A stretch of DNA of 64,000 bases. It comes from Miscanthus floridulus. Lineage: Eukaryota; Streptophyta; Magnoliopsida; Poales; Poaceae. This document shows, piece after piece, positions 9,988 to 21,370 of this stretch. The stretch spans positions 33,065,983 through 33,129,982 of the forward strand of contig NC_089598.1 in assembly GCF_019320115.1 (NCBI RefSeq), given 5' to 3'. The stretch's first letter is position 1. The number at the start of each line of letters is the position of its first letter. The notes under the pieces were generated by a model. The model made no database searches. It was not told the DNA's origin and saw nothing but the letters and a program-made list of their open reading frames with translations. The translations under genes were made by a program, and so were the position numbers.

Positions 9988-12243
9988 ATGGTCATCATCT
10001 CCGGCTCCATGGCTACGCCCAACAGCCTCATGTTCACCGTCGGCCAGATCACTTGGACCACCGGCCCTGACGTCTCCATCGCCATGACCACGGAGGAGGC
10101 GTGGATTCAACCCGCGCCGATGACTACTTCACCTACATCGGCTATGGCTCCGACCATGGTGAACACGGCTCCGACCACGGTGAACACGGCTCCGACCACG
10201 ACGAACACGGCTCCGACCACGATGGATCTGGCTCCGACCACGGTACATCTGGCTCCGACCACGCCTACAGCCACGCCGACAACCCGTCATCCGCTTCCCC
10301 GCTACAGAGGAAAGCAGATCGACGACACCGACCTGCTCGACTCCATCGATCGGGTCGGCATCAAACTCGCTAAAACCCTAGCTCTGGTAAGTACGATTCA
10401 AAGCCAACCTAATGAGTAGGTAACAGCTCCCCACAACAGATCTATCCGACCAGCTCGGGCCAGTCGTCTTGCACGGCTTGGAACAGATCTTGTGGTCGTA
10501 TCTACTCCTGAGGGGCGCTCCGCTCGCCGCCAGCTAGCCTTCGCGACGGGTCTCCGACTCTACGAGTACGAAGTCCCGACGGGGAACCACCAGGTCCAGC
10601 CCTACGACCTACGAAACGCTACCTCCAGCTACGCGTACAACCTACGACGCCGCTCGGATCTGTGTCCTACACACCGATCTCGGCCGAAGCCATGCAACAT
10701 CGTCAACATGGTCTGGATTGAAGATTATCAAGAAGGATCCGTCCACACAGTCCGAGAGGGTGACTCCAGCTCCTCATCCGGCATCGCATCCAACGCATCT
10801 GTCCACACCGAGCTTCAGCGTCACGAAGATGAAGGCGTCAAATACGATCTGGATCTACCAGACCACGCCCCGGGTTTCCCCCAATTTCCGTCTTTCCTGC
10901 CAAGACGAGGGGATTTGATCCATGTTGTCAGCAACGACGAGCCGCCAGCAGTTGGCGAAACAGAACAAGAAAAGACTGCACGTGAAGCACGCAATATTGA
11001 CCGGTTTAATCACCGGCAAATCGAAGCTGAAGCAGACCAGGGGGCACGACGCATAAGGGTCCAACCACGTGACCTCAACGATGCTTTCGACAGGGTGGGG
11101 GACAAACAAGTCTTCAAGACCCCAAGCGCCAACATAGCCGTCGCCATGGTGACAATACAGCGGCTGCCCAACACTCCCGAGACCCAAGCGATCCGTGATG
11201 ACATACAAGCTTATCTGACAGCTGCCATGGCTCAGACCGTAGAGATGAATCAAGCCCGGGCTCCATCCGTTTTTGTCGAATCAAGCCATAGCCGCCAATA
11301 CTCAAGTCGCTCACAGCCACTCAACCAACATGGCTCGCGCAATAACGACCCATCGGACAACCGTCAAGGCGGAAACGATGGTCATGATGGTGGTCGGGAC
11401 GACAACCGCCGCCGGGAGGATAACTGCCACGACGTTCGAGGCGACAACCGCCGAGATAACCGCGACAATCGCCGTGATAACCACGGTCGCAGGGCTAATC
11501 CAGATGGCAATCGAGATCGCCGCGATGGCAATAACGATCTCCGCCATTACCTCATCGGACGTGATCTGCGCGCTCGCATCAACCAGAGAGCCAACGATCG
11601 TGCATCCCATGAAAGCTATCGCCGTATGGAATATGACACTGCCCACGGCCCGCCGGGTTTGAAGCAGTTCACCCCACACCTTCGCCAAGTCATATGGCCC
11701 AAGAATTTCAAACTTGAGAAACTTCAGAAGTACGATGGCAAGGAAAACCCCGAATTGTGGGTCATGCTCTACGAAACTGCATGCCGCTCAGCCATGGCTG
11801 ACGAGCACATCATGTCTAACTACTTCCCAGTCGCTGTTGGTCATGCAGGTCACCAATGGCTGGTTAGCTTGCCAGCGAACTATTTTGACTCTTGGTAGGA
11901 GCTCAGGCAGGCCTTCATCGACAATTTTATCGCTACTTGTGAACAACCCGGCAACAAGTACGACCTGCAACGGATCCGAGATCGGAAGGATGAACCACTG
12001 CGCGAGTACGTTCGGCGTTTCTCGGAGATGCGCATCAAGGTTCCATCAATCTCCGACAACGAAGCAATCGAGGCTTTTGTCACCGGCCTCCGGTTCCACG
12101 ATGCCCTAAGAGACAAGCTCCTCCGGAAGAGACCCGAATCAGTAACAGCGCTTTTGGCCACCGCTAAGAAATACGCGGACGCTGACGACGCTAAAAAGAT
12201 AATCGTTGAAGAAGCAGCAAGGGTTCAACTTTGTGGTCGCTGA
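9988..12243 (+). pseudogene. gag of the Tat element with two in-frame stops
   Basis: One reading frame runs from ATG 9988 to 12243, broken only by TAG at 10417-10419 and TAG at 11896-11898. The N-terminal third holds a Thr/Pro minisatellite (10146-10262). A charged RRDN-rich region (about 11390-11540) precedes the retrotransposon gag core around 11650-12190 (KFDGKENP-like and ALLATAKKYADADD segments). The usual C-terminal CCHC knuckle is missing, because a deletion near 12205-12235 joins gag to the end of the protease region. It cannot make a full Gag protein. Confidence 0.8.
10146..10262 (+). repeat. 18-bp minisatellite in the gag N-terminus
   Basis: About six to seven units of the type GCTCCGACCACGGTGAAC are arrayed in tandem. 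In the gag frame they read as APTTVN-like units; in another frame they read SDHGEHG-like. Confidence 0.8.
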
Positions 12244-12750
12244 TTTCGACGGCACCTACCATGCTATTCTTGGTCGACCGTCGCTCACCAAGTTCATGGC
12301 CATACCTCATTACAGGTATCCGGTGCTCAAGATGCCTACTGAGAAAGGAGTTTTAACCCTCAGGGGCAACGTATACGCAGCTTATACTTGCGAGGACGAC
12401 AGCTTCAAAATAGCAGAGGCCCACGACCTCTCTATTCGCATGGCCGAGACCATGCTCGACGCTAAGAAGACCTCGGCCGATCACCTGGAGATTCCAGAGC
12501 TCGAGGCTCCGCGCAAGAACATCAGGTCCAAGGAGCACAAGACGATCCGGCTGGTCGAGGGCGATCCCAGCAAAATGGCCCTCATCGGGGCCGACCTGGA
12601 TCCCAAATAGGAAGACGCGCTCGTCAGGTTCTTGAGGGGCAACGTGGATGTGTTTGCATGGAAACCTTCCGACATGCCCGGTGTACCTCGGAACTTGATT
12701 GAGCACTCCTTAAATGTCAACAGCAAGGCCAAACCAATCAAGCAGAAGCT
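12206..12750 (+). pseudogene. Protease tail and protease-RT linker of the Tat pol
   Basis: The frame contains DFDGTYHAILGRPSLTKFMA, the segment normally found at the end of the aspartic protease of these elements, but the catalytic Asp motif that should precede it is gone. A TAG at 12608-12610 interrupts the linker, and a frameshift near 12745-12770 separates it from the reverse transcriptase. Confidence 0.75.
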
Positions 12751-12753
12751 ACG

Positions 12754-13809
12754 ATGGTTCGCGACAAAAAGGAGGCGATTAGGGTAGAAGTTACACGGCT
12801 TTTGGCAGCCGGATTTATCAAAGAAGTGTATCATCCGGAATGGTTAGCCAACCCGGTTCTTGTACGCAAAAAGAATAATGAATGGAGAATGTGCGTTGAT
12901 TACACTGATCTCAACAAACACTGCCCTAAGGACCCCTTTGGCTTACCTCGCATAGATGAGGTCGTAGATTCAACCGCCGGTTGCGAGCTGCTTTCCTTTC
13001 TCGATTGCTACTCTGGTTATCACCAGATCGCTCTCAAAAAGGATGACCAGATCAAGATATCTTTCATCACGCCTTTCGGTGCCTACTGCTACACGACTAT
13101 GTCGTTCGGGCTCAAAAACGCCGGTGCTACCTACCAACGCGCTATACAGGCCTGCCTCAACAACGAGATAAAAGACAGCCTCGTCGAGGCTTACGTCGAC
13201 GATGTAGTTGTCAAAACCAAGGAAGCACATACCCTTGTTGACAATCTGGAACGCACCTTCACAGCCCTTAATGCGTTCCAATGGAAATTAAACCCAAAGA
13301 AGTGCATCTTTGGTGTCCCTTCTGGCATATTGCTCGGCAACGTCGTCAGTTATGACGGCATACGCCCTAACCCAGAGAAAGTCAAAGCTGTCTTAGACAT
13401 GAAGCCCCCAAAAAAGGTGAAGGATGTCCAGAAGCTTACCGGCTGCATGGCTGCTCTAAGCCGTTTCATATCAAGATTAGGAGAAAAAGGACTACTATTT
13501 TTCAAACTGCTCAAAGCGTCCAAGAAGTTTGAGTGGTCGGAGGAAGCAGACGCTGCCTTCACGCAGCTGAAACAATACCTCATGTCACCTCCAGTACTTA
13601 CTGCTCCCAGAGAAGACGAAACTCTCCTACTTTACATTGCGGCAACCAATCAGGTGGTTTCCACTACAATGGTGGTCGAGCGCGACGAGCCAAGCCACGC
13701 CTACAAGGTACAGCGGCCAATTTATTTCATTAGTGAGGTACTCAACGAATCCAAGACCAGGTACCCACAGATTCAGAAACTGCTCTACGCCATACTGATA
13801 ACATCCTGA
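12754..13809 (+). pseudogene. Reverse transcriptase and first RNase H of the Tat pol
   Basis: This 351-codon frame holds the reverse transcriptase core: RMCVDYTDLNKHCPKDPF, FLDCYSGYHQIAL, MSFGLKNAGATYQR and the catalytic YVDD box (EAYVDDVVVK, near 13190-13210). The connection and first RNase H follow (GCMAALSRFISRLGEKGL onward). It ends at TGA 13807-13809, which cuts the first RNase H. Downstream sequence continues in the same frame, so the TGA is a point disruption. Confidence 0.9.
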
Positions 13810-14583
13810 AAGTTGAGACATTACTTCGACGGATATCGTGTGGTGGTCATGACCGAGTATCCTTTGGGGGACATCATTCGCAATAAGGATGCGAACGGGC
13901 GCATCGTCAAATGGGCAATGGAGCTATGCCCCTTTTCCTTGGAATTTGCAAGCCGTACTACAATCAAGTCCCAGGCACTCGTCGATTTCATCGTCGAGTG
14001 GACAGACTTAAGCACGCCTGCCTCTCTGGGATCCGACGAATATTGGACGATGTACTTCGACGGTTCTCTCAACATTGACGGTGCGGGAGCAGGAGTTCTT
14101 TTCGTGTCACCATCCAAGGAGCAGCTCCGGTACGTCCTCAGGATTTATTTCCCAGCATCTAATAATGCCGCCGAGTATGAAGCATGCTTGCATGGTCTAC
14201 GCATTGCGGTTGAGCTTGGAGTTAAACGTCTCTATGTCTACGGAGATTCGGCTCTGGTCATCAACCAACTCAACAAGGACTGGGACACGACCAGTGAAAA
14301 GATGGACGCATATTGCAAATTGATAAGAAAGCTAGAAGGCAGGTTCTATGGCATCGAGTACATACACGTGGTCTAGGACAAGAACCAGGCAGCGGATGCG
14401 TTGTCAAAGTTAGGATCATCCCGAGCCAAAATCCCACATGGCATATTCGTCCAAGACCTGCTCACGCCCTCCATTGAAGATGAAGATTCAACGACCGACA
14501 AAGTTTCAGACCAGCAATTAGTGGCTACGGTTTCGGCACCGAGCACAACCGAGCCGCTTCCAACCACTCATGAGAAGGACTAG
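13810..14583 (+). pseudogene. Second RNase H domain of the Tat pol
   Basis: After the end of the first RNase H (HYFDGYRVVVMTEYPL), a second RNase H fold follows: MYFDGSLNIDGAGAGVLF, NNAAEYEACLHGLRIA and YGDSALVINQLNKDW, matching the D, E, D catalytic pattern. A tandem second RNase H before integrase is characteristic of Tat elements. TAG codons at 14374-14376 and 14581-14583 break the frame before the integrase. Confidence 0.85.
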
Positions 14584-14586
14584 AGA

Positions 14587-15819
14587 ATGCCTTTCATCAA
14601 GTACTTGACAGATGGTAGCGGTTATATCGATCGAACAGAAAATGAGCGCCTGATGCGTCGTAGTAAGCAGTATCTGCTCGTCGATGGCAAGTTATGGCGC
14701 AAAAACGCTAAGGAGGAAATCTTGATGAAGTGTATAACCCAGGAGGAAGGCGAGCATCTCCTAGACCAAATCCACTCTGGCTCCTACGGCAACCATGCGG
14801 CCTCAAGAACACTGGTCGGTAAGGCTTTCCGAGCAGGGTTCTATTGGCCGTCAGCAGTGGCCGACGCAGAGAAGCTAGTCCACCGCTATGAGGGTTGTCA
14901 GTTCTTCTCCAAGAGAATCCATGTACCAGCACATGAGATCCAGACGATTCCAGCCTCTTGGCCCTTCGCATGCTGGGGACTGGACATGATCGGGCCTTTC
15001 AAACTAGCTCCTGGGAAATTTACATGCGTCTTTGTGCTAATTGATAAGTTTTCTAAGTGGATAGAATACATGCCTCTGGTACAGGCATCCTCAGAGAAAG
15101 CTGTCACATTCCTCGACCAGGTCATCCACCGTTTCGGCGTGCCCAACAGCATCATTACTGATCTGGGTACTCAGTTCACCGGGAACGCTTTTTGGGACTT
15201 CTGTGATGAAAGGAGCATAGTTGTAAAATACGTCTCGGTGGCACATCCTAGAGCTAATGGACAAGTCGAGCGGGCAAAAGGCATGATCTTGGACGCATTG
15301 AAGAAGAGGATGTACAGAGAAAACGATAAAGCTCCTGGAAGATGGCTCAAGGAGTTACCAGCCGTGGTCTGGGGCCTCCGAACTCAGCCTAGTCGTAACA
15401 CCGGCATCTCACCATACTTTATGGTTTACGGCGCTGAGGCAGTCCTCCCACCAGATATAGCTTTCAGATCAGCACGGGTAGAGAACTTCAACGAAGGCAA
15501 GGTCAATGAAGTACGGGAGCTAGAAGTCAACAGCGCAGAGGAGAAAAGGCTTGACTCTTGCGTACGCACGGCCAAATACCTTGCTGTTTTGCGCAGGTAC
15601 TACAACAAGAACATTAAAGAGCGTTTCTTCGTGGTCGGGGACTTAGTCCTGAAGTGGAAGACGAACCAGGCTGGTGTCCACAAACTCGCAACCCCATGGG
15701 AGGGACCCTTCATGATCAAGGAAGTCACACGTCCAACGTCTTACAGGTTAGCTCATCTGGATGGCACAGACGTACCGAACTCATGGCACATCGACAAGCT
15801 TAGACATTTCTATGCTTAA
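14587..15819 (+). pseudogene. Integrase of the Tat pol
   Basis: A 410-codon frame. The N-terminal zinc region retains its two His residues, but its second Cys has been replaced (EGCQFFSK). The DDE core shows CWGLDMIGPFKLAP, IITDLGTQFTG and ANGQVERAKGMILDAL, so the catalytic acidic residues are present. The C-terminal part has the GDLVLKWKTNQ and PWEGPFMIKEV segments. No chromodomain follows. In the element's genome this would be the end of Pol. Confidence 0.9.
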
Positions 15820-16431
15820 CTACTAAGATATGTACTCTACTTGTATTTTCGATTTACTTTACTAAAGCAACTATGATTTCTCCGACCACTCTAATGTGTC
15901 ACTCCGAATTTTATGGTTATTCTAGCTTAAGCCAGTACAAGCCGACCACCACTCCTTCTACGATTTTCGGAGCAGGCCCTGTCTCCGGTTCCTCCCAACA
16001 CGTGCACGGGATCCGCTCTCTACGTTGCGGGTGATCGGCAGGTCCCCCCTAGTTTGACTTGTCTGCGTCCACGTGTGCACAGGTCATAGTACCTCACACT
16101 CCGACCACATGCCAGACTAGGGCCGCACAAACTTTTCAGGATGACATGTCGAGCAAAATGGTACAACTAAACAGAACGTTAACACGTTCCCACTTAGTTA
16201 CACCAACAAAAAATTTCAAGCTTAAAGTACGTTTTGTATAAAACAAACAAGCTTATAATGATATACAATTACGTTATTATAAGCTTGCCTGAAAAGGCTC
16301 AAGTTTACAATAACACAACTATGTCCTCCTTCTACAGCTCTAAGCCTATTACATTGGCTGGTCGGGGTGCATGGCATTTACTGCTCGCCGCCTCTGATAC
16401 CCTACTCGAGTCTCGGGGACTCTTGAGCTAG
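15820..16431. other. Convergent 3' region between pol and the antisense gene
   Basis: The sense pol and the antisense gene end facing each other across 612 bases with no recognised gene. It contains a short perfect hairpin (16249-16286). It probably holds the 3' end of the antisense transcript. Confidence 0.6.
16249..16286. terminator. Perfect 11-bp hairpin between convergent ORFs
   Basis: AAGCTTATAAT (16249-16259) and ATTATAAGCTT (16276-16286) form a perfect stem with a 16-base loop. Its place between the convergent genes suggests a role in 3'-end formation, but an AT-rich palindrome by chance is also possible. The label terminator is tentative. Confidence 0.35.
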
Positions 16432-19400
16432 TCAAGCTGAAGGGGATGGCCCCACCGGTGCCTGGCTGGTCGAGACCGCAGGCTTCGTTGGTTGGCTCGC
16501 AGCTGATGACATTTCCAGCTGGCTTGTCGATGGCATACCCTGCACAGGTGCTGTCCCACCTCCGCACAGGTTAATATCACGAATTATCTTTGATGACAAA
16601 TCCAGCTGGGCCGTCCGAAGCTCTTCGTCCTTGTCTGGGTCTATCTCCTTTGGGTACCCAGCCTCCAAGCGTTTGAGATCGATCAGGGGGTAGTGAGCAC
16701 GCACCATGCTTAGCACATGGGCACCCGTGTACTCACCCGCCTCCTTTACGAAGTCTTGGAACCATCCCCATGCTTGCTTGCATCTCTCGACCAATTCGAG
16801 CTGGGGCCTCCTTAGCTCTTCCTCTATGAGTGCCGGGTCGATAAGGTCGAGGACGGGCACAATGCTAGTTGCCATTTCTTGGCACCGCTTGTTCCACGTG
16901 TCCCGCTCCTCGGTGGCCTTAAGGCATTGTGCTTTCCAGTCGTCATGCTCCTTGATCACGGCCTCCAGGTGCCTCTTGGCATTGACTTTCAAAACTGAAA
17001 GCAGTACAAGACATCAAACGTGATGACACGACAAGGCAAGGTGGGCAATAGAATGAGAAAGGTGGTCTGGAGTGCTTACTTTTCAGGTCGTCCTTCATTC
17101 TGTTAGTGTGGTCTTGGAGTTCTGACTAGCTGCGTGCCAGTTTCTCGTTGTCCTCCTTCAGGCGACCACATTCTGCAAGCACATGGCTGTTCTCCCCCTG
17201 GAGGCGGGTCACTTCAGCTTCTAAACCTGCATTACAGCTATTACTGCCAAGAACACAATAACACAAGTCCCGCACTTGCTATGATACGGTGAAAACTTAC
17301 CTGTTCTCTCCCGCTCTTTGTTTTTGAGCTGGCCGACCAGGTTTTGGTTCTGTGCTTCTCGGTCTGTCCTCTCCTGGTCGGTGGCTTCAAGTTGGTGCTG
17401 TAGGCGTTCCACTTCAGCCGTCAGCTCCTTATTGGTCATCGTGATTCCTTCTATCTGGTCGAAGCACCTTTTTCGGTATCTTGCAGTTTTTATTAAGTCC
17501 TACATTCAGACAAGCTACGTCAGACGGTTCGACTACACAACAGGGTCAAAGAACTCAAGCCAAATATACCTGGACTTCCGTCACCAGACGCTTGGCCGCC
17601 CGTTCGACTCTTAAGGTCTCTTCGACCTCTGGGATTTCCTCGTGCATGACCCATTCGTCGTTTCGATAGCGCGACACATATACATGTTGTCGCCTATCTT
17701 AGGGACGGCCCAGGACTTCTTCCACTTCTTCCTCTTCAGCCTCCTGTTCGGGAGGCGGCACTGGTCTGGAGTTCGCAGACTCCACGACCACCAGGGCTTT
17801 CCCACGAGCCGTCGCGTCGGCAACCATGTTCTGGGCAACTTCTGGCTGCTGCCCCTCGGCTAGATCCAGCTCCCTTGGCGCCGTGGTATCCGCCTCAGCA
17901 GGGTTCATGCTTGGAGCACTTGTATTCTGCTCGGTTGTCTTCTTGACCAGCTGCTCGGGGACTGGCGTCTGGTCATCCGCCTGCTGAGGCCCAGGTGGAG
18001 TCCCTGCCATGGGCTCCTCCACGGCTGGGTGCTGGGCAGTTTGTCCCACCGTTGTTCGTGAGGACATTCCGCACCCAGTTAGCTGGTCGGGGCTTTCGGT
18101 GGATGCCGATCTAATGCATTCAGAGACAAATTCAGAAGATAATAGCATCCAATGCAAAATGCAAGCTTACATAAAAAACATAGATACTTACAGTTTCGAC
18201 TTGCGGAAGGATGTGGCGAAGGAACGTCTCCTCGACCGCCCCGGCTCCGCTTCCTCGGCAGTTTCCATCGGGACTTTTTCAACCTCCGGTATGGGTGTCG
18301 GAGTATGATGTGGCATGTTTCCTTCGCCTATCCTCTGTGTCGCAGTGGTCGGTGCTATGACAACTGCTGGCCCAGAGGAGCCACCCTGCTCCGTCGGTCC
18401 CACCTGCCTTCTCCTCTTTCGGGGGACGAGCCAGAAGATGTCCGCATCCTCTGCTTCGTCATCCGATAGGGGGAAGATGGCTTGACGTCGTTTGCTGGCA
18501 GCCGGACGCTTGCCAGCGGCTCTGGTCGAGGCGTCCTCTACGGTCTCGAGAACCGCCCAGTGAATGTCGTCGGTCCTGGCGCTGGTCTGGGCGGCTGGGC
18601 CGGTAGCTTGCGGCCATTCTACACCGGGGGGAGGCGACACGAACACTTCTGCCCGGTCACGGCCATTACACTGAGACACAAAATGAAGGAAAATACAGTT
18701 ATTTTCTTGATACAACATGACTCTATAGTTAAAGGGAGGCGTCATTTACCTTTGGGGGAGGTCGAGCCAGCTTGAAGGCGTGCTCGATGGCGTTCAGTGC
18801 AACATAATTGGGATCGGCCAGGTTGAACAGCTCTCCAATCCTGGCCTTGATCTCCATCTTATCGAGCGGCTCCTTCCTGGTCCTCGTTGGATCAGCGCCT
18901 CCTTGGTACTCGAAGCCAGGATGAATCCTTTTCTGGCAGGGCTGAATTCTTCGGCTGATGAAGTTGTCGACCACGCTCGGGCCATCAAGCCTTCCCCACG
19001 GGATCATCCCGAGCAGTTCGGCAATCTGCTCCAAGTTCTCGGGCTTCTCTGACCAGCTACTCTTCTTCTCTGGAATCAGCCCCACATCGCACAGAGTGAT
19101 GGTGTTCGGCTCTTCACGGATGTAGAACCACTTCTTGTACCACTCGTCCAATGAGGTGTTCCAGGGGCAGTGCAGGTATTGAGCCTTCATGCCGTCACGC
19201 AGGTTCAGGTAGACGCCTCCAGCGATCTTCGAGCCACTACTCCCTTTCTTCCGAAGACAGAACAGGTGGCGAAAGAGGTCGAAATGGGGCTGGAAGCCAC
19301 CATAAGCCTCGCAGAGATGGATGAAGGTAGAGACAAGAAGAATCGAGTTGGGATGCAGATTGCAAATCCCAATCTCGTAGTACAAGCAGAGACCCTGAAG

Positions 19401-19634
19401 GAAAGGGTGCACTGGAATCCCAAAACCCCGTTTGAAGAAGTCTTCAAAGACCACAATCTCACCTGGTTGTGGATCGGGGAAGCTTTCTCCTTCCGGCGCA
19501 CGCCATCCCGCAAGTGCCTTGTTGTGGAGCACTCCCATGGCGACGAGGTCCTCGATGGTCTGCTCATTGCTCCGCGACTTCCACCATTCCTTCGCCATGA
19601 CCCCGCCTTTCTTCTGGGCGTCTCTCTTCGCCAT
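16432..19634 (-). pseudogene. Spliced antisense ORF of the Tat element (Transposase_28-like), six exons
   Basis: On the opposite strand to gag-pol, exons at 19634-18750, 18670-18192, 18110-17570, 17499-17301, 17226-17080 and 16994-16432 have GT-AG borders and consistent phases, giving a 938-codon frame. The first 295 residues resemble the putative gypsy-type transposon domain (PF04195 family), with FPDPQPGEIVVFEDFFKRGF and PHFDLFRHLFCLRKKG. Exon 2 has a basic, nuclear-localisation-like VPRKRRRQ. Exon 3 is acidic and Pro/Gln-rich; exons 4-6 look coiled-coil. The frame is broken only by TAA in exon 3 (17699-17701) and one TAG in exon 5. Antisense ORFs in this position are known from Tat elements; their role is unresolved. 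Confidence 0.8.
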
Positions 19635-19780
19635 TAGTTCGTCCTTACTAAGTGGGTGGATGCGGGAGACAAGGGGATTGGCGATGATTTTTGGGGGAAT
19701 AGGGTTTCGGCAGGAAGAAGAAGAAGGTTGTGGCGGCGGATGACAATGGGGAACGGTGTGAGTAACTTACCAGATCTACA

Positions 19781-19790
19781 TTATATAAAA
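19781..19790 (-). promoter_or_regulatory. Candidate TATA box of the antisense gene
   Basis: TTATATAAAA reads as a TATA-like box on either strand. On the minus strand it lies about 150 bases before the antisense start codon (19634), a suitable core promoter position. On the plus strand no gene follows closely. Confidence 0.4.
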
Positions 19791-19799
19791 CAAAGAGCA

Positions 19800-20897
19800 C
19801 CGTCGTTTTGTTCGCCCGAGAATATTGGGAGTCGTGCGCACGCGCCGCAGACGGTTGTTCACACAACCTCAAAATCTGCGCCAATAAATGCGCTCCTTCG
19901 TTAACAGTGTACGTGCCTCTTCGTTGATGGTGTAAGAGGGCCCACACTGACACACCTCAATACAGGTGTCAACCGACTGTTTGCAAAAAAAAGGAAGAAG
20001 ACAGAATGACGTACTATACCTATTTACTTTTTTGACCAGACGTGTCAGACTGGACTTGGAAAAGAATAGAGAAAAATAAGTACACCAAATACTAATACAA
20101 GCAGCGCAAGTGATCGTGGAACTGCCCAGACCACTACTGTGCTCGGGGACTGCCCAGACCACTACTGTGCTTGGTACTGCCCAGACCACTACTGTGCTCG
20201 GGGACTGCCCAGACCACTACTGTGCTTGGAACTGCCCAGACCACTTTTGTGCTCGGGGACTACTCCGACCACGGCCGTGCTCGGGGACTGCTCCGACCAT
20301 TACCATATTCAGGAACTACTATGACCACCGCCGTGCTCGGGGACTCTCCCGACCACTTCTTATAGTTTTGCTCTCCTCGGCTACATGTGATTTGTACTCA
20401 CATACAGTTGAAAGACATTTATTTAGACCTCGCTACAAGGCTCATACTTCGCCTTCCAGCAAGCTCGAGGACTACGTCGGTGCGATGCACCTGCCGGTGT
20501 GTCTTGTTTTGCCTGTACGGCAATTGGATTCTTAACTTTAGCGGAATTTCTTTTTTAGACCCTGGCACCACGTGCCTACGTCACCTACTACCAGGCTCGG
20601 GGACTAAGTGGGCACACTTCACCTTGCGGTGAATGTGTTTGTTTTTTGACCCCTACGCTTCTGATGTTCAAGGACGCTATGCTTCAAGACCACTTACATT
20701 TCTTATCAGAAATACAAGTGGACACACTTCTTAGGACAGAAATCTTTTTCTTTTTTCTTAAGAGCACCATACATTCTTCGAACAACCTACTTCTCCGGTG
20801 ATGACGGTGGTTGGAGGCGTCAAGGATTCAAGCCTCGCTTGTCGGAGAAGGTTAAAATGGCGTGTCGCAGCATAATACATGATGCTCAGGGACTAGC
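19800..20897 (+). other. Non-coding 3' region of the Tat element
   Basis: Between the antisense start and the 3' LTR there is no recognised gene. Apart from the tandem array, CTCGGGGACT-like motifs recur (near 20595). The stretch before the LTR is a weak polypurine tract at best (CAGGGACTAGC). Confidence 0.6.
20118..20360 (+). repeat. 28-bp tandem repeat array upstream of the 3' LTR
   Basis: About eight to nine units of CTGCCCAGACCACTACTGTG plus CTCGGGGA follow one another with a 27-28 base period. Later units diverge (CTCCGACCACGGCCGTGCTC). The CTCGGGGACT part also appears singly elsewhere in the 3' region and just before the 3' LTR. Confidence 0.9.
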
Positions 20898-21370
20898 TGT
20901 GGGGGTATTAACCCCTATACCCTTACAGCTAAGCTTGGGCTAGCCCGGATTGATGGGTTCAGTCCACTCGAAAGACGACGTGCGGCCCAGTTAACCTGAT
21001 CGGAGTCCCGCACAAGGAATCAAGACGGATTTGGCGATCGAGTAGGATCCTGGTCGGTTAGAATAGGAATCCTTATCCGGCCACATATGGCAATTGTAAC
21101 TGACTAGGATTAGTTTCCAGATCTGTAACCCTGCCCCCCGGACTATATAAGGCGGGCAGGGGACCCCTCTAAAAAACATCTCTCATTGACATACAGCAAT
21201 ACAAATCAGACGTAGGACGTAGGTATTACGCCTTCTTGGCAGCCGAACCTGGATAAAACCCCATGTCTGTCTTGCGTCACCGTCTTGTTTGGGGCTTGCG
21301 CATCTGTTTGCCGATAATCTACTACCTTGGGCATACCCCTAGGTAGACTGCCGACCATATTTCGTCGACA
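20898..21370 (+). repeat. 3' LTR of the Tat element
   Basis: 473 bases, the partner of 9467-9939, with the same TATA box and ends. It is followed by the target duplication GTGTA (21371-21375). Confidence 0.95.

Larger units (their letters stand above)
9467..21370 (+). mobile_element. Complete Ty3/Gypsy element, Tat lineage
   Basis: Identical-length LTRs (9467-9939 and 20898-21370, 473 bp each, TGTGGGGG...CGACA) are flanked by the perfect 5-bp duplication GTGTA (9462-9466 and 21371-21375). Order is gag, pol remnant, two RNase H domains and integrase, then a long 3' region with an opposite-strand gene. The second RNase H before the integrase, the lack of a chromodomain and the antisense ORF place it in the Tat group. 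About 14 differences between the LTRs, all transitions by my count (near 3 percent), suggest an age of roughly one million years with the usual grass LTR rate. Several stops and an internal deletion make it non-autonomous. It interrupts intron 1 of the GRF-type gene. Confidence 0.95.

Noticed and set aside
9940..10419. Thr/Pro repeat ORF as a separate gene, and the overlapping 10101-10373 frame
   Set aside because: It is in the same frame as gag and separated only by a TAG; the second frame is a shadow of the minisatellite.
11273..11688. Ile/Thr/Ala-rich ORFs on both strands within gag
   Set aside because: Out-of-frame shadows of the Arg/Asp/Asn-rich gag segment.
10417..14583. Amber stops as programmed readthrough or codon reassignment in the Tat element
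   Set aside because: The stops are scattered inside domains, a frameshift and a deletion are also present, and host genes in the window use all stops normally. Decay explains them.
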